Under the pieces are notes generated by a model that worked only from the letters and a program-made list of their open reading frames with translations, ran no database searches and had not been told where the DNA came from. A stretch of DNA of 64,000 nt, from contig NZ_CP053985.1 in the NCBI RefSeq assembly GCF_013267355.1, forward strand, positions 744,001 to 808,000. The letters are read 5' to 3'. The stretch comes from Achromobacter pestifer (lineage in GTDB: Bacteria > Pseudomonadota > Gammaproteobacteria > Burkholderiales > Burkholderiaceae_B). Positions 7,451 through 16,196 of the stretch are shown here, one piece after another (the first letter of the stretch is position 1; the number at the start of each line of letters is the position of its first letter). The position numbers and the translations under genes were made by a program.

Positions 7451-9142
7451 CTAGGACATGAGCATGACGATGACAATCCCCCAGATGATGAGCAGGGTAT
7501 TGCCGATGGCGTAAGGCACCGTGTAGCCCAGGGCGGGCACCTGGCTCTTCGCCGTTTCAGTGATCTGGCCGATGGCCGCCGTGGTGGTTCGGGCGCCGGC
7601 GCAGACTCCCAGCGCGATGGCGGGATGGAACTTGAACACATAGCGCGCGATGAATACGCCCACGATCATCGGCACGCTTGTCGCGATGATGCCCGCGATG
7701 AAGAGCTTGGCGCCCAATTGCTGGAAGCCCAGCACGAATCCCGGCCCGGACGATATGCCCACGACTGCGACGAAGGTCGTAAGGCCCACGGATGTCAGGA
7801 ACCAGTGCACCGGTTCCGGCACCCGGCCGAAGGTCGGATGCACCGAACGCAGATAGCCGAAGATCAGCCCGGAAATCAGCGCGCCCCCGGAGGTCGACAA
7901 GGTGATGGGAACGCCGCCCACGGTCATCACCAACGAGCCGAACAGGCCGCCCAGCAGGATGCCGAAACCGACGAAGACCATATCGGTCTGGCTGGTGGCG
8001 CGATCCACATAGCCCAGCCTGCCAACCACGCGTTCAACATCGCGCTTGGCGCCCAGCACGAACAGGCGGTCGCCTCGGTCGAGCTTCAGGCCCCAGTTGA
8101 TCGGCATGTCGTGGCCGCCGCGCACGACCTTGCGCAGGAACACGCCGCGTCCCAGCTCACGGCCCGCTTCGCTGTCCGCGATTTCCTTGATGGTCTTGCC
8201 AGCAATGTTCTTGTTGGTCAGGACGACTTCGACGACCTCGGCGGGCATGTTGATCAGGTCGCGGTCCTCGACTTCGGTGCCGATGATGCCGGCGGCCTGC
8301 GTGACCAGCGCATCATGCCTGCCGGTCACGCCCAGCACGTCGCCTTGCTGCAGCACCGTCTTGGCATCGCTGTCGATGATCTGGTCGCCGCGCCGGATGC
8401 GTTCCACGAACACGCGGGCTTCGACAAAGCGGGACTCCAGCTCTCCCACCGTCTTGCCGGCGAACTCCGGACGGTCCAGCTTATAAGCGCGCGCGATGAA
8501 CTTGCGGTAACCCGACAATTCCATCGAATCGGCGCCGCCGGACATCTTGGCCTCGTATTCCTGGCACTCCTTGACGATGTCCACGCGCATGAGCTTCGGG
8601 CCCAGGGAAGCCAGTATCCAGGCGCTTCCCACCGTGCCGAAGATGTAGCAGACCGCATAGGCGACCGGAATGCTGTCGATCCATTTCTTCTTGGTGGCTG
8701 CGTCTATGCCCAAGCCGTTGATGGTGTCCGTCGCCACGCCCATGACCGCGGAAATGGTCTGAGCCCCGGACAGCAGGCCTGCGCCGGTGCCGGCATCGAA
8801 GCCGAAGCCCACGGCTGTCGCCCATGTCACCAACAAGCAGATCACGCATAGAAGGACGGCGAAGATGACCTGGGGAAGGCCATCGCTTTTCATGCCTCGG
8901 AAGAACTGCGGTCCGACGCCGTAACCCAGACCGAAGAGGAACAGCAGGAAGAAAACCTGCTTGAGGATGGGAGCGATCGTGATATTGAGCTGTCCCACCA
9001 GCACGCCCACCAACAGCGTGCCGGTCACGGCTCCCAGATTGAATCCGAAAATCTTCTTGGCGCCTATCCAATACCCGACACCCAGGGTAAGGAAGATCGC
9101 AAGTTCCGGATATTTTCGCAGAGTGTCAAAGAACCATTCCAT
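7451..9142 (-). CDS. aspT: AspT-type aspartate:alanine antiporter family protein (copy 2)
   Basis: A 563-residue AAE-family membrane protein: N-terminal helices (ELAIFLTLGVGYWIGAKKI; FFLLFLFGLGYGVGPQFF), central TrkA_C-like domains (about residues 210-380; GDRLFVLGAKRDVERVVG), and C-terminal helices ending IGNTLLIIWGIVIVMLMS. The segment HPAIALGVCAGARTTTAAI matches the conserved loop seen in copy 1. The start at 9142 has GGAG a few bases upstream; 21 upstream in-frame codons were discarded. It is promoter-proximal in the minus-strand module aspT-aspD-antiporter. Exchange of aspartate for alanine is inferred from family and neighbour. Confidence 0.87.
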   Translation of the reverse strand: MEWFFDTLRKYPELAIFLTLGVGYWIGAKKIFGFNLGAVTGTLLVGVLVGQLNITIAPILKQVFFLLFLFGLGYGVGPQFFRGMKSDGLPQVIFAVLLCVICLLVTWATAVGFGFDAGTGAGLLSGAQTISAVMGVATDTINGLGIDAATKKKWIDSIPVAYAVCYIFGTVGSAWILASLGPKLMRVDIVKECQEYEAKMSGGADSMELSGYRKFIARAYKLDRPEFAGKTVGELESRFVEARVFVERIRRGDQIIDSDAKTVLQQGDVLGVTGRHDALVTQAAGIIGTEVEDRDLINMPAEVVEVVLTNKNIAGKTIKEIADSEAGRELGRGVFLRKVVRGGHDMPINWGLKLDRGDRLFVLGAKRDVERVVGRLGYVDRATSQTDMVFVGFGILLGGLFGSLVMTVGGVPITLSTSGGALISGLIFGYLRSVHPTFGRVPEPVHWFLTSVGLTTFVAVVGISSGPGFVLGFQQLGAKLFIAGIIATSVPMIVGVFIARYVFKFHPAIALGVCAGARTTTAAIGQITETAKSQVPALGYTVPYAIGNTLLIIWGIVIVMLMS

Positions 9143-9203
9143 CCCGAATCTCCTTCGTTCTGTACAGGTCGAGCACTTGCGCGAATCTAGCTGCGCGCGG
9201 AAC

Positions 9204-9237
9204 ACATTATCAGAATCTTTCGAGAAATCAAAAGATT
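9204..9237 (-). promoter_or_regulatory. candidate promoter and operator of the aspartate module
   Basis: On the minus strand a TTGATT -35 (9226-9231) and a TAATGT -10 (9204-9209) are 16 bp apart, about 60 bp before the antiporter start. An inverted repeat, AATCTTT (9214-9220) and AAAGATT (9231-9237), overlaps the -35 and could bind a regulator. A second dyad, ACATC-ACAA-GATGT, lies at 9249-9262. By inspection only. Confidence 0.4.
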
Positions 9238-9281
9238 TGGAACACCGACATCACAAGATGTGTAGTCCTGGCGTCAAAAAA

Positions 9282-9314
9282 TAAAAAAAGCCCGCCAGCG
9301 CAAAGCTGGCGGGC
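9282..9314 (-). terminator. intrinsic terminator of the etfBA operon
   Basis: GCCCGCCAGC (9290-9299) and GCTGGCGGGC (9305-9314) form a 10-bp stem with a 5-nt loop. On the minus strand seven Ts follow. It lies 26 bp past the etfA stop and separates etfBA from the aspartate module. Confidence 0.9.
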
Positions 9315-9339
9315 CTTCAATCGTGCTGCGCGTTGCGGC

Positions 9340-10269
9340 TTACAGCGCGCTGGTCAGTTCGGGTACGACCTGGAACAGATCGCCCACCAAACCATAATCG
9401 GCCACGCCGAAGATCGGCGCTTCCGGGTCCTTGTTGATGGCCACGATGACCTTCGAATCCTTCATGCCGGCCAGATGCTGGATGGCGCCCGAGATACCAA
9501 CCGCCACGTACAACTGCGGGGCGACGATCTTGCCGGTCTGACCGACTTGCCAGTCGTTAGGCGCGTAGCCCGCGTCAACCGCGGCGCGCGAGGCGCCGAG
9601 CGCCGCGCCCAGCTTGTCGGCCAGCGGATCCAGGATCTTGAAGTTCTCGGCGCTGCCCAGGCCGCGGCCGCCGGAGACGACGACGCGCGCGCCGGCCAGT
9701 TCCGGACGGTCGCTCTTGGCGACTTCGCGGCCCACGAAGGTGGACAGGCCCGAATCGGCCACGGCGGCAATTTCTTCCACCGCGCCCGAACCGCCTTGCG
9801 CGGCCACGGCGTCAAAGCCGGTGGTGCGCACGGTGATGACCTTGACGGCGTCGACCGACTGCACCGTGGCAATCGCGTTGCCGGCGTAGATCGGGCGCTG
9901 GAAGGTGTCGGCCGATTCCACGCCGATGATGTCGGAGATCTGCGCCACGTCCAGCTTGGCGGCCACGCGCGGGGCCACGTTCTTGCCCGAGGCGGTCGCC
10001 GGGAACAGGATGTGGCTGTAGCCCGAGGCCACGGCCAGCACCTGGGCGGCGACGTTTTCGGCCAGGCCGTCGGCCAGCTGCGGCGCGTCGGCCAGCAGGA
10101 CCTTGGCGACGCCTGCGGCGGCGGCGGCCTGGTCGGCCACGGCGCGCGCGTTGGCGCCAGCGACCAGCACGTGCACGTCGCCTCCGATCTTGGCGGCGGC
10201 GGCGACGGCGTTCAGGGTTGCGCCCTTGAGCTGGGCGTTATCGTGTTCGGCAATAACCAGCGTCGTCAT
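9340..10269 (-). CDS. etfA: electron transfer flavoprotein subunit alpha
   Basis: A 309-residue ETF alpha subunit. It starts [20 protein letters not shown] and carries the C-terminal FAD-binding domain with [53 protein letters not shown] and [20 protein letters not shown]. With EtfB it accepts electrons from acyl-CoA dehydrogenases and passes them to ETF:ubiquinone oxidoreductase. It follows etfB by 2 bp in one operon. The acyl-CoA dehydrogenases encoded further along this window would use such an ETF. Confidence 0.97.
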   Translation of the reverse strand: MTTLVIAEHDNAQLKGATLNAVAAAAKIGGDVHVLVAGANARAVADQAAAAAGVAKVLLADAPQLADGLAENVAAQVLAVASGYSHILFPATASGKNVAPRVAAKLDVAQISDIIGVESADTFQRPIYAGNAIATVQSVDAVKVITVRTTGFDAVAAQGGSGAVEEIAAVADSGLSTFVGREVAKSDRPELAGARVVVSGGRGLGSAENFKILDPLADKLGAALGASRAAVDAGYAPNDWQVGQTGKIVAPQLYVAVGISGAIQHLAGMKDSKVIVAINKDPEAPIFGVADYGLVGDLFQVVPELTSAL

Positions 10270-10271
10270 GT

Positions 10272-11021
10272 TCAGACCACCTTCGCTTCGTTCTTGAGTT
10301 TGTCCACCAGGGCCGCGACATCGGCCACCTTGATGCCGGCCTTGCGGGCGGGCGGCTCGCTGACCTTCAGCGTCTTCAGGCGCGGCGCGGCGTCCACGCC
10401 CAGTTCTTCTGGCGTGACGGTGTCCAGCTGCTTCTTCTTGGCCTTCATGATGTTCGGCAGCGTGACGTAGCGCGGCTCGTTCAGGCGCAGGTCGGTGGTG
10501 ACGATGGCCGGCAGCTTGAGCGTCAGCGTTTCCAGGCCGCCATCCACTTCGCGCGTGACCGTGACCTTGCCGTCGGCCAGCTCGACCTTGCTGGCGTACG
10601 TGGCTTGCGGCCAGTCCAGCAGCGCGGCCAGCATCTGGCCGGTCTGGTTGGCGTCGTCGTCGATGGCTTGCTTGCCCAGGATCACCAGTTGCGGCTGTTC
10701 CTTGTCGACCAGCGCCTTCAACAGCTTGGCCACGGCCAGCGGCTGCAGTTCGGCGTCGGTCTGCACCAGCACGCCGCGGTCGGCGCCAATGGCCATGGCC
10801 GTGCGCAGCGTTTCCTGGCATTGCGCAACGCCGCAAGAAACCGCCACGACTTCAGCGACAGCACCCTTTTCCTTCAGGCGGGTCGCTTCTTCGACGGCGA
10901 TTTCGTCAAAGGGGTTCATGGACATCTTCACATTGGCGATATCCACGCCGGTTTGATCAGACTTGACGCGCACCTTGACGTTGTAGTCAACGACGCGCTT
11001 GACAGGTACCAAAACCTTCAT
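10272..11021 (-). CDS. etfB: electron transfer flavoprotein subunit beta
   Basis: A 249-residue ETF beta subunit, beginning [19 protein letters not shown] and containing [16 protein letters not shown], the AMP-binding region [13 protein letters not shown], and the ETF-beta signature region around [22 protein letters not shown]. It binds AMP and pairs with EtfA to form the soluble FAD electron carrier. The ATG at 11021 has GGAGG seven bases upstream. First gene of the etfBA operon. Confidence 0.97.
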   Translation of the reverse strand: MKVLVPVKRVVDYNVKVRVKSDQTGVDIANVKMSMNPFDEIAVEEATRLKEKGAVAEVVAVSCGVAQCQETLRTAMAIGADRGVLVQTDAELQPLAVAKLLKALVDKEQPQLVILGKQAIDDDANQTGQMLAALLDWPQATYASKVELADGKVTVTREVDGGLETLTLKLPAIVTTDLRLNEPRYVTLPNIMKAKKKQLDTVTPEELGVDAAPRLKTLKVSEPPARKAGIKVADVAALVDKLKNEAKVV

Positions 11022-11093
11022 CCCGCTGCCTCCAAATGGAAAAATAATTACCCGGCATGCGCCGGGATCGCATTGCACAATTTTTTCTTGATT

Positions 11094-12017
11094 CTACAGC
11101 TTCGCCAGCGCTCGTATATGGGCGACCACGCTGCGGCCCAGGGCCGACAAGTTGTAACCGCCCTCCAGCGTGCTGACGATCCGCCCCTGGCAATGGCGCT
11201 CGGCCACCGCCACGAGTTGTTCGGTGATCCAGGCGTAATCGGCCTCGACCAGGCCCATCTGGCCCATGTCGTCCTCGCGGTGCGCGTCGAAGCCGGCCGA
11301 TACCAGGATCAGCTCGGGCCGGTGCGCTTCCAGCGCCGGCAGCCAGGTGTCGGTGACGATGGTCCTGACCGCGGCCCCGCCCGTGTAGGCGGCCACGGGA
11401 ACGTTCAGCATGTTCGAGGCCGGATGCTCGGCGCCGCTGTTGGGAAAGAACGGGTGCTGGAAGAAGCTGCACATCAGCACCCGGTCGTTGCCGGCGAAGA
11501 TGTCTTCGGTGCCGTTGCCGTGGTGCACATCGAAATCGACGATGGCCACGCGCGACAGGCCGTGGAAGTCCAGCGCATGTTGCGCTGCAATGGCGACGTT
11601 GTTCAGAAAGCAGAACCCCATGGCCTGGGAACGGCAGGCGTGGTGCCCCGGAGGCCGCACCGCGCAGAACGCCGTGCGGGCTTCCCCGCCCATCACGGCA
11701 TCCACAGCCGCCACGCCTGCCCCGGCCGCGTACAGAGCGGCCTCGTAGGTGTGGGGGTTCATCAAGGTATCCGGATCGATAGGGAAATACCCTTGCTCCG
11801 GCAAATGTTCGCGCAAACTGTTCAGATACTGGACAGTGTGCACCCGCAATATGTCATGGCGGGATGCCTGCGGCGCCTGGCGGTCATCCAGGTAAGGCAT
11901 CAATCCGCTGGCCAGCAACTGGTCTGAAATGGCGTCCAGCCTCTGGGGGCTTTCGGGATGCCAGCTGCCCATTTCATGCAGGCGGCATGCCGGGTGGGTA
12001 AGATACATGGTCTCCAT
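11094..12017 (-). CDS. histone deacetylase-like (HDAC superfamily) amidohydrolase
   Basis: A 307-residue arginase-fold Zn hydrolase of the bacterial HDAC/acetylpolyamine amidohydrolase type. Key motifs are HPESPQRLD, RPPGHHACRSQAMGFCFLNN (active-site His pair), VDFDVHHGNGTEDIF (Zn-binding Asp and His), LVSAGFDAHREDD (second Zn Asp) and LEGGYNLSALGRS. Such enzymes deacetylate small acetylated amines or protein lysines; the true substrate is not predictable. The start is either ATG 12017 (used) or ATG 12035; the latter would overlap the divergent mltB coding start. Neither has a strong ribosome-binding site. Confidence 0.9.
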   Translation of the reverse strand: METMYLTHPACRLHEMGSWHPESPQRLDAISDQLLASGLMPYLDDRQAPQASRHDILRVHTVQYLNSLREHLPEQGYFPIDPDTLMNPHTYEAALYAAGAGVAAVDAVMGGEARTAFCAVRPPGHHACRSQAMGFCFLNNVAIAAQHALDFHGLSRVAIVDFDVHHGNGTEDIFAGNDRVLMCSFFQHPFFPNSGAEHPASNMLNVPVAAYTGGAAVRTIVTDTWLPALEAHRPELILVSAGFDAHREDDMGQMGLVEADYAWITEQLVAVAERHCQGRIVSTLEGGYNLSALGRSVVAHIRALAKL

Positions 12018-12027
12018 AAGGAAGATT

Positions 12028-13182
12028 ATGTTCATCTGTCGGCGATTACTGCAACTCGGAACGCTCTCCGCCCTGCTGGCGGGCTGCTCCACCACCGCCC
12101 CCTCTGCCCCCAATACCGTCGCCGGCCAGCCGGCCGCCGAATCAACCCCGGCCCCCATCCGCATCGGACCCAGCGCGCCGACACCTGGATCCGAACTGGC
12201 GGACGACGCTCCCGCCGCGCTGGGCGCCAATGGTGCACTGCGGCCTGAAGTCCGCTCCTTCGTGGAAAACCTGGCCACCGAGCGCCAGCTGCCGCTGGAT
12301 CCCATGGTCGCCGCGCTGGCCGGTTCACGCTACAACGCCACCGTCGCGCGCCTGATCGCGCCGTCGCCGCCGGGCAAGAAGATCTGGCGCAGCTGGCTGA
12401 CCTACCGCTCGCGCTTCGTCGAACCCAAGCGCATCGGCTGGGGCGTGGAGTTCTACAACGAGAACCGCGACCTGCTCAACCAGGCGGCGCAGCGCTTCGG
12501 CGTTCCGGCGCCGGTGATCGCCTCCATCATCGGCGTGGAAACGCTGTACGGCCGCAATATGGGCAATTTCCGCGTGCTGGACGCGCTGACCACGCTGGCC
12601 TTCGACTATCCGGACCCCGCCAAGCCCGAGCGCGCCACCATGTTCCGCGGCCAACTGGCCGATTTCCTGACCCTGGTCATGAAAGACAAGCTGGACCTGG
12701 AAACGCGCGGCTCCTATGCCGGCGCCATCGGCATGCCTCAGTTCATGCCCACCAGCGTCATGCATTACGCCGTGGACGGCGACGACAATGGCCATATCGA
12801 CCTGAGCAACAACACCCGCGACGCCATCATGTCGGTGGGCAGCTTCCTGTCGCAGCATGGCTGGCAGCGCGGCCTGCCGGTGTTCGCGCCCGTGGTGCTG
12901 CCCGCCGATCCTACCGCGCTGGTCGACGGCGGACTGGAACCCAAGCAAAGCTGGGGCACGCTCACGGCGGCCGGCGCGCGCCTGCAGGCGGGCGCCTCTG
13001 CCGCTGGCTGGGGCAGCCAGCCGCTGGGGGTCGTCGACCTGGTCGAGGAAGCCAGGGGCACGGCGCAATATCGTGTCGGCACACCCAACTTCTTCGCCTT
13101 GACGAAGTACAACCGCAGCTACTTCTACGCGACGTCCGTGGCGGATCTGGCCAACGAGATCGAAGCGCGCGTGGGCCGCTGA
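12028..13182 (+). CDS. mltB: membrane-bound lytic murein transglycosylase B (lipoprotein)
   Basis: A 384-residue lipoprotein. The N-terminus has a lipobox (LLQLGTLSALLAGC, lipidated Cys about residue 19), a Pro/Ala/Thr-rich linker to about residue 70, then the MltB catalytic domain with IIGVETLYGRNMGNFRVLDA (catalytic Glu), FDYP and SYAGAIGMPQFMPTSVM. It cleaves peptidoglycan glycan strands to 1,6-anhydro-MurNAc ends from the inner face of the outer membrane. AAGGAAG precedes the ATG at 12028. It diverges from the deacetylase gene with only 10 bp between the start codons. Confidence 0.94.
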   Translation: MFICRRLLQLGTLSALLAGCSTTAPSAPNTVAGQPAAESTPAPIRIGPSAPTPGSELADDAPAALGANGALRPEVRSFVENLATERQLPLDPMVAALAGSRYNATVARLIAPSPPGKKIWRSWLTYRSRFVEPKRIGWGVEFYNENRDLLNQAAQRFGVPAPVIASIIGVETLYGRNMGNFRVLDALTTLAFDYPDPAKPERATMFRGQLADFLTLVMKDKLDLETRGSYAGAIGMPQFMPTSVMHYAVDGDDNGHIDLSNNTRDAIMSVGSFLSQHGWQRGLPVFAPVVLPADPTALVDGGLEPKQSWGTLTAAGARLQAGASAAGWGSQPLGVVDLVEEARGTAQYRVGTPNFFALTKYNRSYFYATSVADLANEIEARVGR

Positions 13183-13193
13183 CAGCGCTTGAA

Positions 13194-13216
13194 GCCGCGG
13201 CGTTCAACGCCGCGGC
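13194..13216. terminator. GC-rich hairpin between convergent genes
   Basis: GCCGCGGCG (13194-13202) and CGCCGCGGC (13208-13216) form a 9-bp stem with a 5-nt loop, between the convergent ends of mltB and the cyclase-family gene. It has no T-tract, so it is only a possible bidirectional terminator. Confidence 0.45.
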
Positions 13217-13222
13217 ACGCCT

Positions 13223-14272
13223 TTACACCGTCGCGACCGGCGTCGCGGGCGAACCCACGGCGCCAGGCAGGTTCAACGGCGGCGCCGTCAGCAGGAAGCG
13301 GCTGCGGCCGTTGGCCGTGAGCCAGCGCGCCAGCGCCCCCAGGTACCACATCTCGCCTATCGGCATGCCGAGCTTGAAGATGCAATGGTGGTGCAAGGGC
13401 AGCGCCGCGCAGCAGGCATTGGGCTTCTGCGTGGGATAGATTTCAAGCGCATGGTTGTCCGACGCCATGGCCGCCACCTGCGAGTCGGTGATCCACTGCA
13501 GCAGCTTCTCGTCGCTGCCGTCCAGGCCGGCGCAGATCTCGTGCAGCGTATGGGGGTCCGGCTCGCGGTTCTTTTCCAGCAGCGCGTCGCCGAATTCCGT
13601 ATGGAACAGCACGATATCGCCGCGCTCGATCTCGATCCGGTCTGCTTCCAGTATGCGCATCAGGTCGTCGTAGCCGACCGACTTCTGCTCCCGCCCGTAA
13701 TGGCGCGCCAGGTCAACCATCACGCCACGGGTCTGCAGGCACGATTCGGCCAGTTGGGTAATGTCCAGCTTCTTGGCGTTGGAGGCCGGCCCCTGGCCCA
13801 GGTCGGTCTTGGCGTAGCCATTGTCCACGTCGTAATCCACCGGCCCCACCACATGCTCGTTGGGCCGGTAGCCGTTGTAGTAGACGCGTTCGGGCAAGCC
13901 GTCGCCATTGGCGTCGAACAGCGCGCCCACGTGCGCCAGCGAATCCCATTGCGTTGAGTACTGCAAGCTCATTTCGACGATGTCGTCGCTGAGCACGTCG
14001 ACGCATCCCGGACGCAGGCGCCCCAACGGGAAATTCAGGTACTGGTCGCCATCCCTTTCGGTGGGACGCAGCTTGGGCGGATGACGCCGGACGTTCACGC
14101 CGTTCCCGCCTGGGTAATCCAGCGGCAGCGACAGGCAGAAACTCAGTCCCTCGCGGACTTCGCGTATGCCGCTCAGCACGTTCGCGGGGGTGATGTAATT
14201 CAGGCAACCTCGCTGGTCATCAGGCCCGAAATCTCCCCAGTTCGATCCCTCAGGACGGTTCTTCCATCTCAT
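13223..14272 (-). CDS. cyclase family protein (kynurenine formamidase-like metal hydrolase)
   Basis: A 349-residue member of the cyclase family (PF04199 type). Visible features are the N-terminal WGDFGPDDQRGCLNYITP and a metal-site segment STQWDSLAHVGALF, where the family usually has a WDSxxH pattern, plus GDIVLFHTEFGD and SDNHALEIYPTQ. Members hydrolyse formamides, lactones or related bonds. The ATG at 14272 is used because AGGAG lies 9 bases upstream; a TTG three codons earlier is possible. It faces an IclR regulator and a Bug protein gene, so it probably belongs to uptake and breakdown of a small organic acid or amide. Specific substrate unknown. Confidence 0.8.
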   Translation of the reverse strand: MRWKNRPEGSNWGDFGPDDQRGCLNYITPANVLSGIREVREGLSFCLSLPLDYPGGNGVNVRRHPPKLRPTERDGDQYLNFPLGRLRPGCVDVLSDDIVEMSLQYSTQWDSLAHVGALFDANGDGLPERVYYNGYRPNEHVVGPVDYDVDNGYAKTDLGQGPASNAKKLDITQLAESCLQTRGVMVDLARHYGREQKSVGYDDLMRILEADRIEIERGDIVLFHTEFGDALLEKNREPDPHTLHEICAGLDGSDEKLLQWITDSQVAAMASDNHALEIYPTQKPNACCAALPLHHHCIFKLGMPIGEMWYLGALARWLTANGRSRFLLTAPPLNLPGAVGSPATPVATV

Positions 14273-14303
14273 GCGTTGCAACTCCTGGCCGATTGAATGC
14301 TGT

Positions 14304-14333
14304 TTGACATAAATTTATCACGTATAGGATACT
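14304..14333 (+). promoter_or_regulatory. candidate iclR promoter with overlapping operator dyad
   Basis: TTGACA (14304-14309) and GATACT (14328-14333) are 18 bp apart just before the IclR start at 14340. The perfect palindrome ATAAATTTAT (14309-14318) sits between them and could be an IclR operator shared with the divergent cyclase gene. If this -10 is used, the leader would be only a few bases long. Confidence 0.4.
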
Positions 14334-14339
14334 AACATC

Positions 14340-15116
14340 ATGGATGTGAAAACCGCAGGCCGAGTGCTGGATGTGCTGAACCTCTTCGCCGAGGCGCAGA
14401 AGCCCTTGCTGTACAGCGAAATCGCGGCCCAGATGGGGATACCGCTGTCGAGTTGCCACGGGCTCCTGAAGACCATGGTGGCGCGCGGCTATCTCTATGA
14501 AATCGGCAAGAAGCACGGCTATTACCCGACCCAGAAACTGATCCACGTGGCCACCTTGATCTGCCATAGCGACCCGCTGAACGCGGTGATCGAGCCGGTG
14601 CTGGCCCGGGTACGGGACCTCACGGGCGAAACGGCCTTGCTGGCCAAGCTGGCCGACGACAAGGTCGTGTACCTGATCGTCGCCGAGTCCAAGCAGACGA
14701 TCCGCTTCTCGCACCAGCCGGGCGGCTTCAAGGCGGTGCATGCGACCAGCTCCGGCAAGGCGCTGCTGTCGGTACTGCCCCAGGAAGAACGGCAGAAGTG
14801 GTTCAAGGCCTACAGCGGTTTTGCCGCCTACACGGACAGCACGCTCACCAGCCAGGAGGCCTTCGACCGCGACCTGGAAGCGGGCGTGGCGCGCGGCTGG
14901 CAGCGCTCGGTGGGCGAGAACGTCGAGGACGTGATGTCCATTTCGCTCGGATTCCGGGCATACGAACAACCCTTTGCCATCGTGGTGGCCGGCCCGCTGA
15001 GCCGGATGCTGAAGAACGAAGCCACCACGGGGAAACAGCTGGCCGAGGTCAAGGCGATGCTGCAGGCAGCGCTGCCCTCGGCCAATCTCACCTTTGTAGG
15101 AGTAGACAGTAGATGA
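14340..15116 (+). CDS. IclR-family transcriptional regulator
   Basis: A 258-residue IclR regulator. The N-terminal winged helix-turn-helix (about residues 1-65) reads VKTAGRVLDVLNLFAE, then LYSEIAAQMGIPLSSCHGLL. The GAF-like effector domain follows (about 75-250) with GETALLAKLADDKVVYL and the family segment HATSSGKALLSVL. The stop overlaps the start of the downstream Bug gene (ATGA-type overlap), so regulator and solute-binding protein are made together. It most likely controls itself, the Bug gene and the divergent cyclase gene in response to the transported ligand. Confidence 0.92.
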   Translation: MDVKTAGRVLDVLNLFAEAQKPLLYSEIAAQMGIPLSSCHGLLKTMVARGYLYEIGKKHGYYPTQKLIHVATLICHSDPLNAVIEPVLARVRDLTGETALLAKLADDKVVYLIVAESKQTIRFSHQPGGFKAVHATSSGKALLSVLPQEERQKWFKAYSGFAAYTDSTLTSQEAFDRDLEAGVARGWQRSVGENVEDVMSISLGFRAYEQPFAIVVAGPLSRMLKNEATTGKQLAEVKAMLQAALPSANLTFVGVDSR

Positions 15117-16093
15117 ACAAACGCACCTTCCTCGCCGCGGCATGCTCGGCGCTCGCCACGGCGGCCCTGCCGGCGGCAAACGCCTACGCGCAGTCGGCCT
15201 ATCCGGACAAGCCCATCCGCGTGATCATGCCGTGGGCGGCAGGCGGACCGACGGACGTGGTTGGCCGCGTGATCGCGGTCCAGATGGGGGAAATCCTGGG
15301 CCAGCCGCTGGTGATCGAAACCCGCGCGGGGGCCAGCGGCACCATCGGCACGGCCCAGGTCGCCAAGGCGCCTGGCGACGGCTATACCTTGCTGATGAAC
15401 CCTTCGGTGCAGGGCATCTATCCGGCCCAATTCAAGAATCTGAGCTTTGACCCGATCAAGGACTTCCAGATGGTGGGCGTGCTGGGAACGGTGCCCATGG
15501 TGGCCGTCGTGCCGCCCGACTCGAAGTTCAAGACCTTCGGCGAACTGATCAAGCAGGGCCAGGCCCAGCCCGGCTCGCTGACCTTCGCTTCGCCCGGCGT
15601 CGCCACCTTGCCGCACCTGGCGGGCGAGCTGATCAACACCTCCACCAAGGCCAAGATCACCCACGTCGGCTACCGTGGCAGCAGCCCGGCGCTGACCGAC
15701 GTCGCCGGCGGCCATGTGGACCTGATGTACGCGCCGCTGGCGCCGGCCCTGCCGCTGATCCAGAGCGGCAAGATCCGCCCGATCGCCGTGACGACCAAGA
15801 CGCGCCTGGCCGAACTGCCCGACGTGCCGACCATCGCGGAAAGCGTCCTGCCGGGCTTCGACATCGTCACCTGGTACGGCATGTGGGCGCCCAAGGACAC
15901 GCCGCAGCCCATCATCGCCAAGCTGAACAAGGCCATGCTAGAAGCGTCTCAATCGCCCAAGGTGGTGGAAGCGCTGAAGTCGCAAGGCACCCTGCCCAGC
16001 GCCATGAGCTACCAGGAAGCGGAAGCCTTCAACCTCGCGGAAAGCAAGCGCTGGATCAAGGTGATGCAGGACGCGGGCATCCAGCCCGAGTAA
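15113..16093 (+). CDS. Bug/TctC-family periplasmic solute-binding protein
   Basis: A 326-residue Bug protein with a signal peptide (MNKRTFLAAACSALATAAL, cut near AYAQ) and mature start SAYPDKPIRVIMPWAAGGPTD. Family motifs GQPLVIETRAGASGTIGT, PGDGYTLLMN and THVGYRGSSPALTDVAGG are present. It overlaps the upstream iclR stop by 4 bp. With the divergent cyclase gene this forms a three-gene uptake, hydrolysis and regulation unit. Ligand unknown. Confidence 0.93.
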   Translation: MNKRTFLAAACSALATAALPAANAYAQSAYPDKPIRVIMPWAAGGPTDVVGRVIAVQMGEILGQPLVIETRAGASGTIGTAQVAKAPGDGYTLLMNPSVQGIYPAQFKNLSFDPIKDFQMVGVLGTVPMVAVVPPDSKFKTFGELIKQGQAQPGSLTFASPGVATLPHLAGELINTSTKAKITHVGYRGSSPALTDVAGGHVDLMYAPLAPALPLIQSGKIRPIAVTTKTRLAELPDVPTIAESVLPGFDIVTWYGMWAPKDTPQPIIAKLNKAMLEASQSPKVVEALKSQGTLPSAMSYQEAEAFNLAESKRWIKVMQDAGIQPE

Positions 16094-16134
16094 GCACGCA
16101 ACAAGCCGGGGCGCTCGCTGCGCCCTTCCAATGA

Positions 16135-16172
16135 AAAACCGCCATGCCCGGAAAACCCGGCATGGCGGTTTT
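16135..16172. terminator. bidirectional intrinsic terminator
   Basis: CCGCCATGC (16139-16147) and GCATGGCGG (16160-16168) pair, flanked by AAAA on the left and TTTTG on the right, so it can stop both the Bug gene (+) and cysM (-), which converge here. Confidence 0.88.
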
Positions 16173-16196
16173 GTTCAGCGCAACGTGGTCAGGCGT

